From: Bifidobacterium santillanense
GTDB lineage: Bacteria > Actinomycetota > Actinomycetes > Actinomycetales > Bifidobacteriaceae
NCBI RefSeq assembly: GCF_018555385.1
Contig: NZ_JAFEJS010000013.1
Location: 17,150 to 81,149 of the forward strand
Direction: 5' to 3'
Length of the DNA: 64,000 bases
Of the stretch, positions 43,422-51,773 are shown piece by piece (within the stretch, counting starts at the first letter, position 1; the number at the start of each line of letters is the position of its first letter). Made by a program: the position numbers and the translations under genes. A model generated the notes under the pieces. The model was not told the DNA's origin, searched no databases, and was given only the letters and a program-made list of their open reading frames with translations.

Positions 43422-44888
43422 TCACTTTCCTACCGCTTCACGGTAATCCTGGTAGCCCGCGTTGTGCGCGAGCGCCTCGTCGATGTCGTGGTTGCCCTGC
43501 GCGGCGAGCCAGGCGTACAGGTCGTCGTAGAGCGCGGGGTTCATCGCGAGGAACGGCAGCAGCTCGCGGTGACGGGCCATCTCGAACTGCCTGGTCATGT
43601 CGGTGGTGTGACGGGCGTCCTCGGAGGTGTATCCGTCGACCTCGATGATCTGCGGAGGACGCTCGAAGTCTCCGTTCGAGACCTTCTCGAACACGGAGCC
43701 GGGTTCCGGATCGAAGGCGGGGCCCGCGGCGCGGGCGGCGAGCGCCTGATCCACGACGGTCTCGACCGGCTGCGGCTGGTTCTGGGCCGGCTGGTTCTCC
43801 ATCGGCACGGTGTTGTCCTGGACGGCGAAGGCCGAGACGACTCCGGTGGTCGTGGGCGCGACGGTCCGGGAGACGCGGACGTCGGCGCCGGCGCCGGCGA
43901 TTCCGGCGGCCGGGGCGGCCTCGGCGTCCTCGGGTTCGGACGCATCGCCGGCATCGTCCGGCACGCCGTTCATCGCATCGGCGAAGAGGTCGCGCGGCGC
44001 GGGCTTCGCGTTCGGATCGTCCACGCGCAGCGGCATCGAATCGGGATGATGATCGTCGCCGGCGTTCCGGACGGGCTGTTCGACCGGCTGAACGGGCTGA
44101 TGGATCGGGGCCGGCTCGAAGTCCTGCGGCGCGTCCTGCACGACGGGCCGCTCCTCGGGCGCGGTGTGCGCCTCGGCCACGGGCGCGGAGACGCCGGGCA
44201 CCGCCAGCGAATCGGACGTCTCGGAGATCTCCGACTCCGCCTCCGCGGCGGCGCTCACGGGATCGACGGACGGGAAGTCCACCTCCACATGGAAATCGGA
44301 CTGGGGCTCGTCGTCCGAGTCCGGCGACGGCTCGGTGCCGGCCAGGGACCTGACGGGCGCGGCCGAGGTCGCGTTGAAGACCGCGGTCGGCTCGCCGGCA
44401 CGCAGGTCGAGGATGTCGTCGACGGACATGTCGGCGGCCTCCGGCTCCTGACGGACGGTGGTCGGCGACGAATAGTCGAACAGGTTCGGCACGTGGGGCG
44501 TAAACGGCTTGACCGCAGGCTCGGGCTGGTCGACGCGCATGAAGTCGATCGGCACATCGCCGAACTGCAGACGGATCGGGGAGGTCGGCAGAGGGAAGTC
44601 GCGGCCGGCGGGCAGACGCATGAGTTCGCCGTCCGAGTTGACCACGTAGGATCCGTTGGTGGAATTGAGATCGCGCAGCAGCGCATCGCCGTCCTCGGTG
44701 ACGGTGAGCAGCGCATGGCGCTTCGACATCGATTTGGCGGAATCCTCGACCTCCAGTCGAGCGACGCCGTCGTCGGGCAGCGGACGCAACGGCTTGCGGC
44801 CGATTTCGAGGCTCTCGCCCGGACGCACGCCGACCTGGTTGCCGCCATTGACCTTCACCCGCCACTGGCTCGTCGTATGGTCACTCAC
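43422..44888 (-). CDS. FHA-domain protein with C-terminal variant leucine-rich repeat
   Basis: 488 residues. Residues about 7-100 form an FHA phosphothreonine-binding domain (VRPGESLEIGRKPLRPLPDD, the S-x-x-H in KSMSKRHALL, and LRDLNSTNGSYV). A 290-residue acidic, proline-rich disordered region follows. Residues about 420-485 (FEMARHRELLPFLAMNPALY DDLYAWLAAQG) are an LRV-type helical repeat found in actinobacterial signalling proteins. Expected to dock on a Ser/Thr-kinase substrate and recruit the pseudo-helicase encoded 7 nt downstream. The start is the GTG at 44888, with GGAAGG upstream. Confidence 0.82.
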   Translation of the reverse strand: MSDHTTSQWRVKVNGGNQVGVRPGESLEIGRKPLRPLPDDGVARLEVEDSAKSMSKRHALLTVTEDGDALLRDLNSTNGSYVVNSDGELMRLPAGRDFPLPTSPIRLQFGDVPIDFMRVDQPEPAVKPFTPHVPNLFDYSSPTTVRQEPEAADMSVDDILDLRAGEPTAVFNATSAAPVRSLAGTEPSPDSDDEPQSDFHVEVDFPSVDPVSAAAEAESEISETSDSLAVPGVSAPVAEAHTAPEERPVVQDAPQDFEPAPIHQPVQPVEQPVRNAGDDHHPDSMPLRVDDPNAKPAPRDLFADAMNGVPDDAGDASEPEDAEAAPAAGIAGAGADVRVSRTVAPTTTGVVSAFAVQDNTVPMENQPAQNQPQPVETVVDQALAARAAGPAFDPEPGSVFEKVSNGDFERPPQIIEVDGYTSEDARHTTDMTRQFEMARHRELLPFLAMNPALYDDLYAWLAAQGNHDIDEALAHNAGYQDYREAVGK

Positions 44889-45015
44889 CGTGTCGGCCTT
44901 CCTTTCCTTCGCATCCTCATGCCGAGAGCGTGTTCGCATCCACACACTATTGCTTATTCTGTCATGCCGCACCGGCATTTTCGGCATTTGCCGTATTATC
45001 CACCCACGAATTGAC

Positions 45016-45052
45016 GAAACCCCGCACCGGCACGAAGCGGATGCGGGGTTTC
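45016..45052 (-). terminator. Terminator of rplJ-rplL
   Basis: GAAACCCCGCA...TGCGGGGTTTC, 44 nt after the rplL stop, with a U-rich end on the reverse strand. Confidence 0.88.
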
Positions 45053-45096
45053 ACGCGCTAAGTTGAGCGATGATGTGCGGCCTCAGGCCGCGACAA

Positions 45097-45477
45097 TCAC
45101 TTGAGCTCGACGGTGGCGCCAGCCTCTTCCAGCTGGGACTTCGCCTTCTCGGCGTCTTCCTTCTTGGCCTTCTCGAGGATGGTGGTCGGAGCGCCGTCAA
45201 CCATGCCCTTGGCATCGGCCAGGCCGGCGCCGGTGATGGCCTTGACAGCCTTGATGACCTGGATCTTCTTGTCGCCAACGGCGGAGAGGACGACGTCGAA
45301 CTCGGTCTTCTCCTCTTCCTCGGCGGCAGCGGCCGGGGCGGCGGCAACGGCGACGGCGGCCGGAGCGGCAGCCTCGACGTCGAACTTCTCCTCGAAGGCC
45401 TTCACGAACTCGGAGAGCTCGACGAGGGTCATTTCACCGAAGGCTTCCAGCAGCTCATCCTGGGTGAACTTAGCCAT
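45097..45477 (-). CDS. rplL: 50S ribosomal protein L7/L12
   Basis: 126 residues: N-terminal dimer domain ([20 protein letters not shown]), an Ala-rich hinge ([20 protein letters not shown]), and the factor-binding C-domain ([31 protein letters not shown]). Stalk protein recruiting translation GTPases. Second gene after rplJ, with a 124-nt gap. Confidence 0.98.
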   Translation of the reverse strand: MAKFTQDELLEAFGEMTLVELSEFVKAFEEKFDVEAAAPAAVAVAAAPAAAAEEEEKTEFDVVLSAVGDKKIQVIKAVKAITGAGLADAKGMVDGAPTTILEKAKKEDAEKAKSQLEEAGATVELK

Positions 45478-45601
45478 AATGGCTTCCTTTCAATCATGGC
45501 GACGGGTTGGGGTTGAAGAGGTTGCCCGTCACCTAAAATTCTATTTCTTTTTCGGGTCCGACTGGACGATCACGCGGCGGCCGCTAGGGCCTGCCAGATG
45601 A

Positions 45602-46123
45602 TCAGGCAGCCTTCTCCTGCTTCTCGCGCAGCGCATCGATCGTACGCACGGCCTTGGTCGGCAGGGCGTTGAACAGGTACGCGGCCTTGGACATCGTAGC
45701 CTTGATGTCGCCGGCGAACTCGGCGAGCAGCTGCGGGCGGGACTTGAGATCCGCCAGCTTGGTCGCACCTTCGGCGTCGTAGACGGTGCCGTCGGCGTAA
45801 CCGCCCTTGATGACAAGGGCCTTGTTGGTCTTGGCGAAGTCACGGATGGTCTTCGCAGCCTCGATGAAGTCGCCCTTCACGAAGGTGATGGCGGTCGGGC
45901 CGGAAAGGATCTCGTCGAGACCCTCGATGCCCGCTTCCTTGGCGGCGATACGTGCCAGCGTGTTCTTTGCCACGGTGTAGGAAGTATCGCGGCCTAGCTT
46001 TTCGCGCAGATCACTGACCTGCGGAACGGTAAGCCCGCGGTACTCGGTGAGGTAGATCGCGTCAGCAGCACGGAACTGAGCCGTAAGCTGGGCAACCACC
46101 GCTTCCTTTTCGGGCCTCTTCAT
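45602..46123 (-). CDS. rplJ: 50S ribosomal protein L10
   Basis: 173 residues: MKRPEKEAVVAQLTAQFRAA DAIYLTEYRGLTVPQVSDLR, VAKNTLARIAAKEAGIEGLD and a C-terminal helix that holds L7/L12 dimers. The L10(L12) complex represses its own mRNA through the leader. The start at 46123 is set by homology and AAGGAA; the frame is open 77 codons further, through the leader, which is not coding. Confidence 0.97.
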   Translation of the reverse strand: MKRPEKEAVVAQLTAQFRAADAIYLTEYRGLTVPQVSDLREKLGRDTSYTVAKNTLARIAAKEAGIEGLDEILSGPTAITFVKGDFIEAAKTIRDFAKTNKALVIKGGYADGTVYDAEGATKLADLKSRPQLLAEFAGDIKATMSKAAYLFNALPTKAVRTIDALREKQEKAA

Positions 46124-46330
46124 GGCGTTCCTTCCTAGATCGGCCGTTGATCCTTTTCGATCCGGCGCGCCATGCGGGCAATAAAAAAGCCCTGCACGCA
46201 GGCAGAGCAACATAAGGCCGTTTCCGGCTGCCCGTAACGGGCTTACATCTCTCAACCTGCGCTGGCTTGGCGAACCAAACTTCGGGAGCGCATGCGCGCC
46301 CCAACCAACGGTCTGTGGTTTACGAGTGGA
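46124..46330 (-). ncRNA. L10 leader with attenuator hairpin
   Basis: About 200 nt 5' leader of rplJ. At 46183-46204 the reverse strand has a short GC stem (CCTG/CAGG) followed by TTTTTT, an intrinsic terminator-like attenuator. Upstream, GTAAGCCCGTTACGGGCAGC can form a second hairpin. Position and layout fit the L10-leader family in which L10(L12) binding represses expression; exact boundaries are estimated. Confidence 0.6.
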
Positions 46331-46409
46331 TAAGTTACGGTCCGGTGCGGACAAGGATGGGTCTCGGCGTGTCGCGCTTGTTGTCGCGGATGTTGTCGCG
46401 TACGCGACC

Positions 46410-46496
46410 GGGGCGGGGCCCGATGCGCATCGCCGGACACACTCAAGGCCGTTCGGCCAAGCCTACGGTCCGGCGATGCGCATCGGGCCCCGCCCC
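46410..46496 (+). repeat. Family 1 hairpin repeat, copy C
   Basis: 31-bp core at 46438-46468 (CACACTCAAGGCCGTTCGGC then CAAGCCTACGG; two changes from the D/E core) flanked by perfectly complementary 28-nt arms. The only single-orientation copy near rplJ; 46497-46608 holds nothing else recognisable up to the hydrolase stop. Confidence 0.92.
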
Positions 46497-46608
46497 TCGG
46501 TTCGTCATTACGTCACTTTCGATTCCTCGCCGTCATGTGAACATGACCGGGATGGGGTCAGCTGTCGTCTCCCCTGCGGCCTACGCGGACAGCCCACCGG
46601 ACTGTCCG

Positions 46609-47529
46609 TCATAAAGTCGCGGCGTATTGGGCGACAGAGGCGGCGACCTCCTTGAGGTAGTCGAGGGAGCGGCGCCAGTGGCCGGGGACCTCGATCGAGT
46701 GGTTCGCGTCCGGGTACTCGTGCACGTGCGGGGTCAGGGCGTTGGCGCGGGCGCGGTCGTAGAACGGGTCTGCGGTGCCGGCGCACACCAGCGGCGCGGG
46801 GCCCGGGTAGCGCGAGATGCGCCAGCGCTCCAGCTCGGCCTCGCCGCCCGCAAGCGCGGCGGCGTCGTCCCCGGCGACCGCCCTCGCGACGTCGACGGAC
46901 GGGGCGTCGGACTCGGCCATGATGTCGTCGCCGACACGCGGGACCGGGATCACCCGGGCGGACGGATCGAAGTCGGCGTGGTGCAGCACCGGGGTCAGCA
47001 GCACGAACGGCAGACCGTAGCTCGTGGCGACGTGCGGATAGGTCATCGTCGTCAACGACTTGCCGATCAGCAGCAGTCGGGGCGCACGGGGCGGCAGGAC
47101 GTCCGATCCTACGGAACCGGACGCAACGCGCCCCTTCTCGGCCTCCGTCGCGTCCGACCCTATAGGATCGGACGAAAATCGGGGCTTTTCGGGGGCGGGA
47201 ACGTCCGATTCCGCAGGATCGGACGCAGCGGCGGCAGGAGCGGCGGCAGGAGCGGCGGACGCGGAGGCGCGCGCGGAGGCTACCCAGCCGTCGATCGCCC
47301 TGTTGATGACGGGGATCACGGCGGACAGGTCGTCGGAGGCGTGCGCGACGTTCATGCGGTCGATGCGCCATCCGTTCTCGACCAGCGCCTGCGCCGACCA
47401 ATACAGGAGCGGGCGGTCGCAGTTGTAGCCGGTGCCGGGCATGAGCAGCACGCGCCCCCGCTCGGCGCCCGGCTTCACCGCATTCTTCTTCCATGCTCGG
47501 ATCGACACCTCGACGGGCTGCTTGGCCAT
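46609..47529 (-). CDS. Alpha/beta hydrolase interrupted by an in-frame palindromic repeat array
   Basis: 306 residues. The first strand and oxyanion region read GRVLLMPGTGYNCDRPLLYW; the nucleophile elbow is probably Ser158 in LLLIGKSLTTMTYPHVA; the acid is in CAGTADPFYD and His in DANHSIEVPGHWR. Substrate unknown; the fold resembles small serine hydrolases. Between residues about 84 and 150, just before the nucleophile strand, is an Ala-rich stretch and three 17-residue units (SDPAESDV.., SDPIGSDA.., SGSVGSDV..) encoded by the family 2 array. Because the period is 51 bp, the frame is preserved. Start ATG at 47529 with GGGGAAGAG upstream. Confidence 0.8.
   Translation of the reverse strand: MAKQPVEVSIRAWKKNAVKPGAERGRVLLMPGTGYNCDRPLLYWSAQALVENGWRIDRMNVAHASDDLSAVIPVINRAIDGWVASARASASAAPAAAPAAAASDPAESDVPAPEKPRFSSDPIGSDATEAEKGRVASGSVGSDVLPPRAPRLLLIGKSLTTMTYPHVATSYGLPFVLLTPVLHHADFDPSARVIPVPRVGDDIMAESDAPSVDVARAVAGDDAAALAGGEAELERWRISRYPGPAPLVCAGTADPFYDRARANALTPHVHEYPDANHSIEVPGHWRRSLDYLKEVAASVAQYAATL
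47100..47225. repeat. Palindromic repeat array, family 2, locus 3 (inside a gene)
   Basis: Three 24-bp palindromes at 47100, 47151 and 47202, exactly 51 bp apart, inside the hydrolase gene. Each encodes S-D-P-x-x-S-D or S-G-S-V-G-S-D. Next to it, GGAGCGGCGGCA-type short repeats (about 47226-47280) encode the Ala-rich stretch. Confidence 0.92.
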
Positions 47530-47658
47530 GTTCTCTTCCCCTCTCGTCCTGCTCGCATCGCCTCCGGCGGCCCTCCGGCATCGAACCGATTCGCGGCCGC
47601 GGCGTTTCCAGCACACAGTCTAGCCACGGCCGGGCGAAGCGGCGCAATACGCCCGCGA

Positions 47659-47664
47659 TATAAT
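47659..47664 (+). promoter_or_regulatory. -10 box of the purine permease gene
   Basis: Consensus TATAAT, about 160 nt before the permease ATG, implying a long 5' UTR with GC hairpins (for example GCGCGTGCGCGC near 47685). I could not fit a purine riboswitch core to it. Confidence 0.5.
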
Positions 47665-47823
47665 CGGCGACGGTTCCGGCCGACCATGCGCGTGCGCGCA
47701 CGCACGACGACACGGGCCGGGGCGAGTCGCAATCCTCGCCGGGACATCCCCGCCGCGACAGCGCGAACGCGACCGCGGCGAACGAGGTCCCGTACAACCC
47801 AAGGAACAAGGAAAGAAGAGATA

Positions 47824-49218
47824 ATGGAGCAGTTCTTCCATTTGAAGGAGAGCGGAACGACGGTCTCGACCGAGATCCTGGCCGGTCTGACCACGTTCTT
47901 CGCGATGGCGTACATCATCGTCGTCAACCCGCAGATCCTGTCCCAGACCGGCATGCCGTGGGGCGGCGTCTTCCTCGCCACGATCATCGCGGCGATCATC
48001 GGCACGCTCATCATGGGCCTGTTCGCCAACGTGCCGTACGCCCAGGCCGCCGGCATGGGCCTCAACGCGTTCTTCACCTACACCGTCTGCTTCGGCCTCG
48101 GCTTCACCTGGCAGGAGACGATGTGCATGGTGTTCCTGTGCGGCCTGATCAACATCCTGATCACCGTCACCAAGATCCGCAAGATGATCATCATGGCCAT
48201 CCCGGAGCAGCTGCAGCAGGCGATCGGCGGCGGCATCGGCCTGTTCGTCGCGTACGTCGGCATGCTCAACGTCGGTCTCATCACCTTCACCCCGAAGGAC
48301 GCGAAGGCCGCCGGCAAGGGCCTCGCCACCGCCGCCACGCCGGGCCTGGCCACGTTCAACGACCCGGTGCTGTGGGTGTTCCTCATCGGCCTGCTGCTGG
48401 CCATCGTGTTCACCGTGATGAAGGTCAAGGGCGGCATGCTGCTGGCCATCGCCATCACCACCGTCATCGGCATCCCGTTCGGCGTGACCAACTTCGGCTC
48501 CTCGCAGTCCCTGTCCCAGACGTTCTCCGAGCTGCCGACCACCCTCGGCGCGATCTTCACGCCCGCCGGCTTCCCGGCGCTGTTCTCCGATCCGGGCAGG
48601 CTCCCGCTCGTGATCGTCACGATCTTCGCGTTCTCGATGTCCGACACGTTCGACACGCTCGGCACGTTCCTCGGCACCGGACGCCGCACCGGCATCTTCT
48701 CCCTCGAGGACGAGAAGGCCCTCGAGAACGGCTCCGGCTTCTCCTCCAAGATGGACCGCGCCCTGTTCGCCGACTCGATCGCCACCTCCATCGGCGCGAT
48801 CTTCGGCACCTCGAACACCACGACGTACGTCGAGTCCTCCGCGGGCATCGCGGCGGGCGGCCGCACCGGCCTGACCTCCGTGGTCGTCTCCATCTGCTTC
48901 GCGCTGTCCATCTTCTTCGCGCCGATCATCTCCGCCGTGCCGTCCGCCGCGACCGCCGGCGTGCTGGTGATCGTCGGCTGCATGATGGCCGCGTCCCTCA
49001 AGGAGATCGATTGGACCGACGTCTCCGCGGCGATCCCGGCGTTCTTCGCCACCGCGTTCATGGCGTTCTCCTACTCCATCTCCTACGGCATCGCCGGCGG
49101 TTTCATCATGTACTGCATCGTGAAGACCTGCAAGGGCAAGGCCAAGGAGGTCCACCCGATCATCTGGATCGTGTCCGCGCTGTTCATCATCGACTTCGTG
49201 TGCATGGCGATCCTGTGA
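47824..49218 (+). CDS. AzgA-type purine (adenine/guanine/hypoxanthine) permease, NCS2
   Basis: 464 residues, about 13-14 helices. MEQFFHLKESGTTVSTEILA GLTTFFAMAYIIVVNP is the hallmark N-terminus of the AzgA/PbuG branch of NCS2, and FAFSMSDTFDTLGTFLGTGR with SNTTTYVESSAGIAAGGRTG are the helix-8 and helix-10 purine-binding motifs. It imports purine bases with protons. Codon use here is very biased towards C-ending codons, suggesting high expression. The start at 47824 has AGGAAAGAAGAG upstream. Confidence 0.93.
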   Translation: MEQFFHLKESGTTVSTEILAGLTTFFAMAYIIVVNPQILSQTGMPWGGVFLATIIAAIIGTLIMGLFANVPYAQAAGMGLNAFFTYTVCFGLGFTWQETMCMVFLCGLINILITVTKIRKMIIMAIPEQLQQAIGGGIGLFVAYVGMLNVGLITFTPKDAKAAGKGLATAATPGLATFNDPVLWVFLIGLLLAIVFTVMKVKGGMLLAIAITTVIGIPFGVTNFGSSQSLSQTFSELPTTLGAIFTPAGFPALFSDPGRLPLVIVTIFAFSMSDTFDTLGTFLGTGRRTGIFSLEDEKALENGSGFSSKMDRALFADSIATSIGAIFGTSNTTTYVESSAGIAAGGRTGLTSVVVSICFALSIFFAPIISAVPSAATAGVLVIVGCMMAASLKEIDWTDVSAAIPAFFATAFMAFSYSISYGIAGGFIMYCIVKTCKGKAKEVHPIIWIVSALFIIDFVCMAIL

Positions 49219-49256
49219 CGCCCCGTCGATGCGGCCCCACGGCCGCGTGACCACCC

Positions 49257-49290
49257 GATCCCCGCATCCGGCCTTCCCGGTGCGGGGATC
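49257..49290 (+). terminator. Terminator of the purine permease
   Basis: GATCCCCGCA...TGCGGGGATC stem 38 nt after the stop. Confidence 0.82.
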
Positions 49291-49434
49291 CTTCGTATCC
49301 GGGCACTCCGGGACGGCTCCGTCGGCCCCTCACGGGCCCGGACCCATGCCTCCCCTTCCCCGGCTAGGGGTCCATGCCCTTCCCGTCGCGCCTCACGGCA
49401 TCCGTAGGGCCCCGACATGCCGCCGCAACCTCCC

Positions 49435-49698
49435 GGCCGAGAGTTTTCTGCCGGTTGGTGGCACGCATCTCCCGCGGAGAACCACCGTGGCGAGAGATTC
49501 TCGACACACGGTGGCATGCATCTCTCGCGGAGGACCGTCCTGGCGAGAGATATGCGCCACACGATGGAGGAAATCTCTCGCCAAGAAGCCCTAGCGAGAG
49601 ATATGTGCCATAGGGCGGCGGCAAAATCTCGCCGAGAGCCGTGCAGGCGAGAGATGCACGCCATATCGTGGCGGAAATCTCTCGCCGAGCGTGGCCGG
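49435..49698. repeat. Five-unit repeat array with GGCGAGAGAT palindromes (family 3)
   Basis: Units begin at about 49435, 49489, 49542, 49593 and 49646 (period 51-54 bp). Each opens with GGCGAGAGAT and has ATCTCTCGCC about 20 nt later, so each can form a 10-bp stem; the first is decayed. It lies between the convergent purine permease and pstB. The whole 49291-49883 interval has no convincing gene. Confidence 0.85.
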
Positions 49699-49774
49699 AT
49701 GGGCGCGAGGGAGTTGCAGACGGGTAGTGCGGGAACGCCATAAGCTTCCAGGCCGGATAATCATCACACGCGGT

Positions 49775-49850
49775 GCAAGGCCCTTGGGCATCTGGGAGCG
49801 GGCGCGAGCGGCTTCGATCTCGCGGCGCTGCGAGAGCAAGGCCCTTGGGC
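49775..49850. repeat. Pair of 15-bp direct repeats
   Basis: GCAAGGCCCTTGGGC occurs at 49775-49789 and 49836-49850, each followed by a similar (T)CTG(G)GAGCGGGC segment. Contains the small palindrome CAAGGCCCTTG. Confidence 0.8.
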
Positions 49851-49883
49851 GTCTGAGCGGGCCCGAGGGACCCGGATATACGG

Positions 49884-49921
49884 GAAAAGCCCCGTCCGGA
49901 TGAACCGGAACGGGGCTTTCC
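49884..49921 (-). terminator. Terminator of the pst operon
   Basis: AAAGCCCCGT...ACGGGGCTTT stem 28 nt after the pstB stop. Confidence 0.88.
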
Positions 49922-49949
49922 AGGGATGACGGCGATATCCGTCGCGCGA

Positions 49950-50729
49950 TCAGCCGAAGCGGCCGGAGATGTAGCGCTCGGCCTCGGCGTTCTGCGGGTT
50001 GTTGAACATCGTGGTGGTGTCCGCGAAGTACTCGAGGTGGCCCGGCTGTCCGACGGCCTTCAGGTTGAAGAAGGCGGTGTAGTCGGCGATACGGGCGGCC
50101 TGCTGCATGTTGTGCGTGACGATCACGATGGTGTAGTCGCTCTTGAGCTCGTTGATCAGATCCTCGACGGCGAGCGTGGAGATCGGGTCGAGGGCGGAGC
50201 ACGGCTCGTCCATCAGGACGACCTGCGGGTGCACGGCGACGGCGCGCGCGATGCACAGACGCTGCTGCTGGCCGCCGGACAGGCCGATGCCCGGGTTGTC
50301 GAGACGATCCTTGACCTCGTTCCAGAGGTTGGCGCCGCGAAGCGCCCACTCGACGAGGTCGTCGGCGTCGGACTTGCTGATGTGCTTGTTGTTCAGGCGC
50401 ACGCCGGCGAGCACGTTCTCGCGGATGGACATGGTCGGGAACGGGTTCGGGCGCTGGAAGACCATGCCGACGTCGCGGCGGACGGAGACCGGGTCCACGT
50501 CCTTGTCGTACAGGTTCTTGCCCTCGAGCAGGACCTCGCCCTCGACGTGGGCGCCGGGGATGAGTTCGTGCATGCGGTCGAGCGTGCGCAGCACGGTGGA
50601 CTTGCCGCAGCCGGACGGGCCGATGAAGGCGGTGACCTTGTTCGCCTCGATGTTGATGTTCACATCCTCCACGGCGAGGAAGTCGCCGTAGTAGATGTTC
50701 TCGTGGTTGACGTCAATACGTTGTCCCAT
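49950..50729 (-). CDS. pstB: Phosphate ABC transporter ATPase
   Basis: 259 residues: Walker [11 protein letters not shown]-loop [17 protein letters not shown], signature [14 protein letters not shown], Walker [14 protein letters not shown] and H-loop [13 protein letters not shown]. The P-N-P-F-P motif is typical of PstB. Last gene of pstSCAB, 51 nt after pstA. Confidence 0.98.
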   Translation of the reverse strand: MGQRIDVNHENIYYGDFLAVEDVNINIEANKVTAFIGPSGCGKSTVLRTLDRMHELIPGAHVEGEVLLEGKNLYDKDVDPVSVRRDVGMVFQRPNPFPTMSIRENVLAGVRLNNKHISKSDADDLVEWALRGANLWNEVKDRLDNPGIGLSGGQQQRLCIARAVAVHPQVVLMDEPCSALDPISTLAVEDLINELKSDYTIVIVTHNMQQAARIADYTAFFNLKAVGQPGHLEYFADTTTMFNNPQNAEAERYISGRFG

Positions 50730-50780
50730 GATGTTTCCTTTATTTCCTTGACATTCCTAAGAATAGCGGGTGGAGGCCGG

Positions 50781-51773
50781 TCAGCGCTCGGTCTTGACCG
50801 CGAAGACCTTGGCGACCACGCGGCCGATCAGGTTGAGCAGCAGGACGATGATGATCAGCACGAGCGCAGCGGCCCAGGAGCGTTCCATCGGGATGGTCGG
50901 CACGCAGGAGGCGTCGGCGTTGACCGGGCAGTTCGCGTTGAGCTTGGAGTACTCCTGGTAGACGTAGACCGGCAGGGTCGTCATCTGGCCGGAGAACAGG
51001 TTCACGTTCGTGGAGGCGATGTAGCCGGCGGTCATGAGCAGAGGCGCGGTCTCGCCGATCACTCGCGCGATGGCGAGGATGCAGCCGGAGACGATGCCCG
51101 GCAGGGCGGTGCGCAGCACGATCTTGGTGATCGTGCGCTGCTTGGTGACGCCCAGAGCCAGCGAGGCCTCGCGCAGGTCGTTGGGGACGATCTTGAGCAT
51201 CTCCTCGCAGGACTTGACGACGGTCGGCAGCATCAGCAGGGACAGTGCCACGGAGCCCTCGAAGCCGTTGATCGTACCGGGGCCGAACACGATGGTGAAC
51301 ATCGAGAAGGCGAACAGGCCGGCGACGATGGACGGGATGCCGCTCATCACGTCGACGAGCAGGGAGATCGTCATCGCGAGCTTGCCGCCGTGGGCGTACT
51401 CGACGAGGTACACGGCGCACATGATGCCGATCGGGATGGAGATCAGCATGGCGCCGCCGGTGATCTCCAGCGTGCCGATGATGGCGTGCAGGACGCCGCC
51501 GTAGCCGCCGGACGGGGTCGGGTTGCCGCCGACCACACCGGTCATGTTGTAGGACAGGAAGTTGAGGTTCAGACGCTTGAAGCCGTTGACGAGGGTCGTC
51601 CACAGGACGGAGATCAGCGGGATGCAGGCGATCACGAAGGACAGACCGATCAGGCCGGTCATGAAGTAGTCCTTGCGCTTGCGGGCGTTCTCGGAGGAGC
51701 GGGTCGGACGGAACTTGTCGAAGTCGATGACGGGAGCGCCGTCGAGGTTCTTCTTCTTTGCTGCTTCAGCCAT
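50781..51773 (-). CDS. pstA: Phosphate ABC transporter permease PstA
   Basis: 330 residues, six helices, with the EAA loop SLALGVTKQRTITKIVLRTA LPGIVSG. An N-terminal cytoplasmic extension (MAEAAKKKNLDGAPVIDFDK) and an extra extracellular loop NCPVNADASCVPTIPMERS with two cysteines are less usual. Its ATG overlaps the pstC stop (TGATG). Confidence 0.96.
   Translation of the reverse strand: MAEAAKKKNLDGAPVIDFDKFRPTRSSENARKRKDYFMTGLIGLSFVIACIPLISVLWTTLVNGFKRLNLNFLSYNMTGVVGGNPTPSGGYGGVLHAIIGTLEITGGAMLISIPIGIMCAVYLVEYAHGGKLAMTISLLVDVMSGIPSIVAGLFAFSMFTIVFGPGTINGFEGSVALSLLMLPTVVKSCEEMLKIVPNDLREASLALGVTKQRTITKIVLRTALPGIVSGCILAIARVIGETAPLLMTAGYIASTNVNLFSGQMTTLPVYVYQEYSKLNANCPVNADASCVPTIPMERSWAAALVLIIIVLLLNLIGRVVAKVFAVKTER

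Noticed and set aside
39953..43648. Open 1231-codon forward frame opposite the pseudo-helicase gene
   Set aside because: Repetitive Gly/Asp/His/Val-rich composition typical of antisense shadows in GC-rich genes; the reverse-strand frame has helicase-like homology and a start coupled to the FHA gene.
46255..46354. N-terminal extension of L10
   Set aside because: The upstream open frame runs through the structured L10 leader and attenuator; L10 homology begins at MKRPEKE (46123).
46609..47529. Hydrolase as a pseudogene disrupted by repeats
   Set aside because: The frame is continuous across the array because the period is 51 bp, and the nucleophile, acid and histidine segments are all present.
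47665..47823. Purine riboswitch upstream of the AzgA-type permease
   Set aside because: The leader is long enough, but I could not find the conserved junction and loop segments of the purine aptamer.
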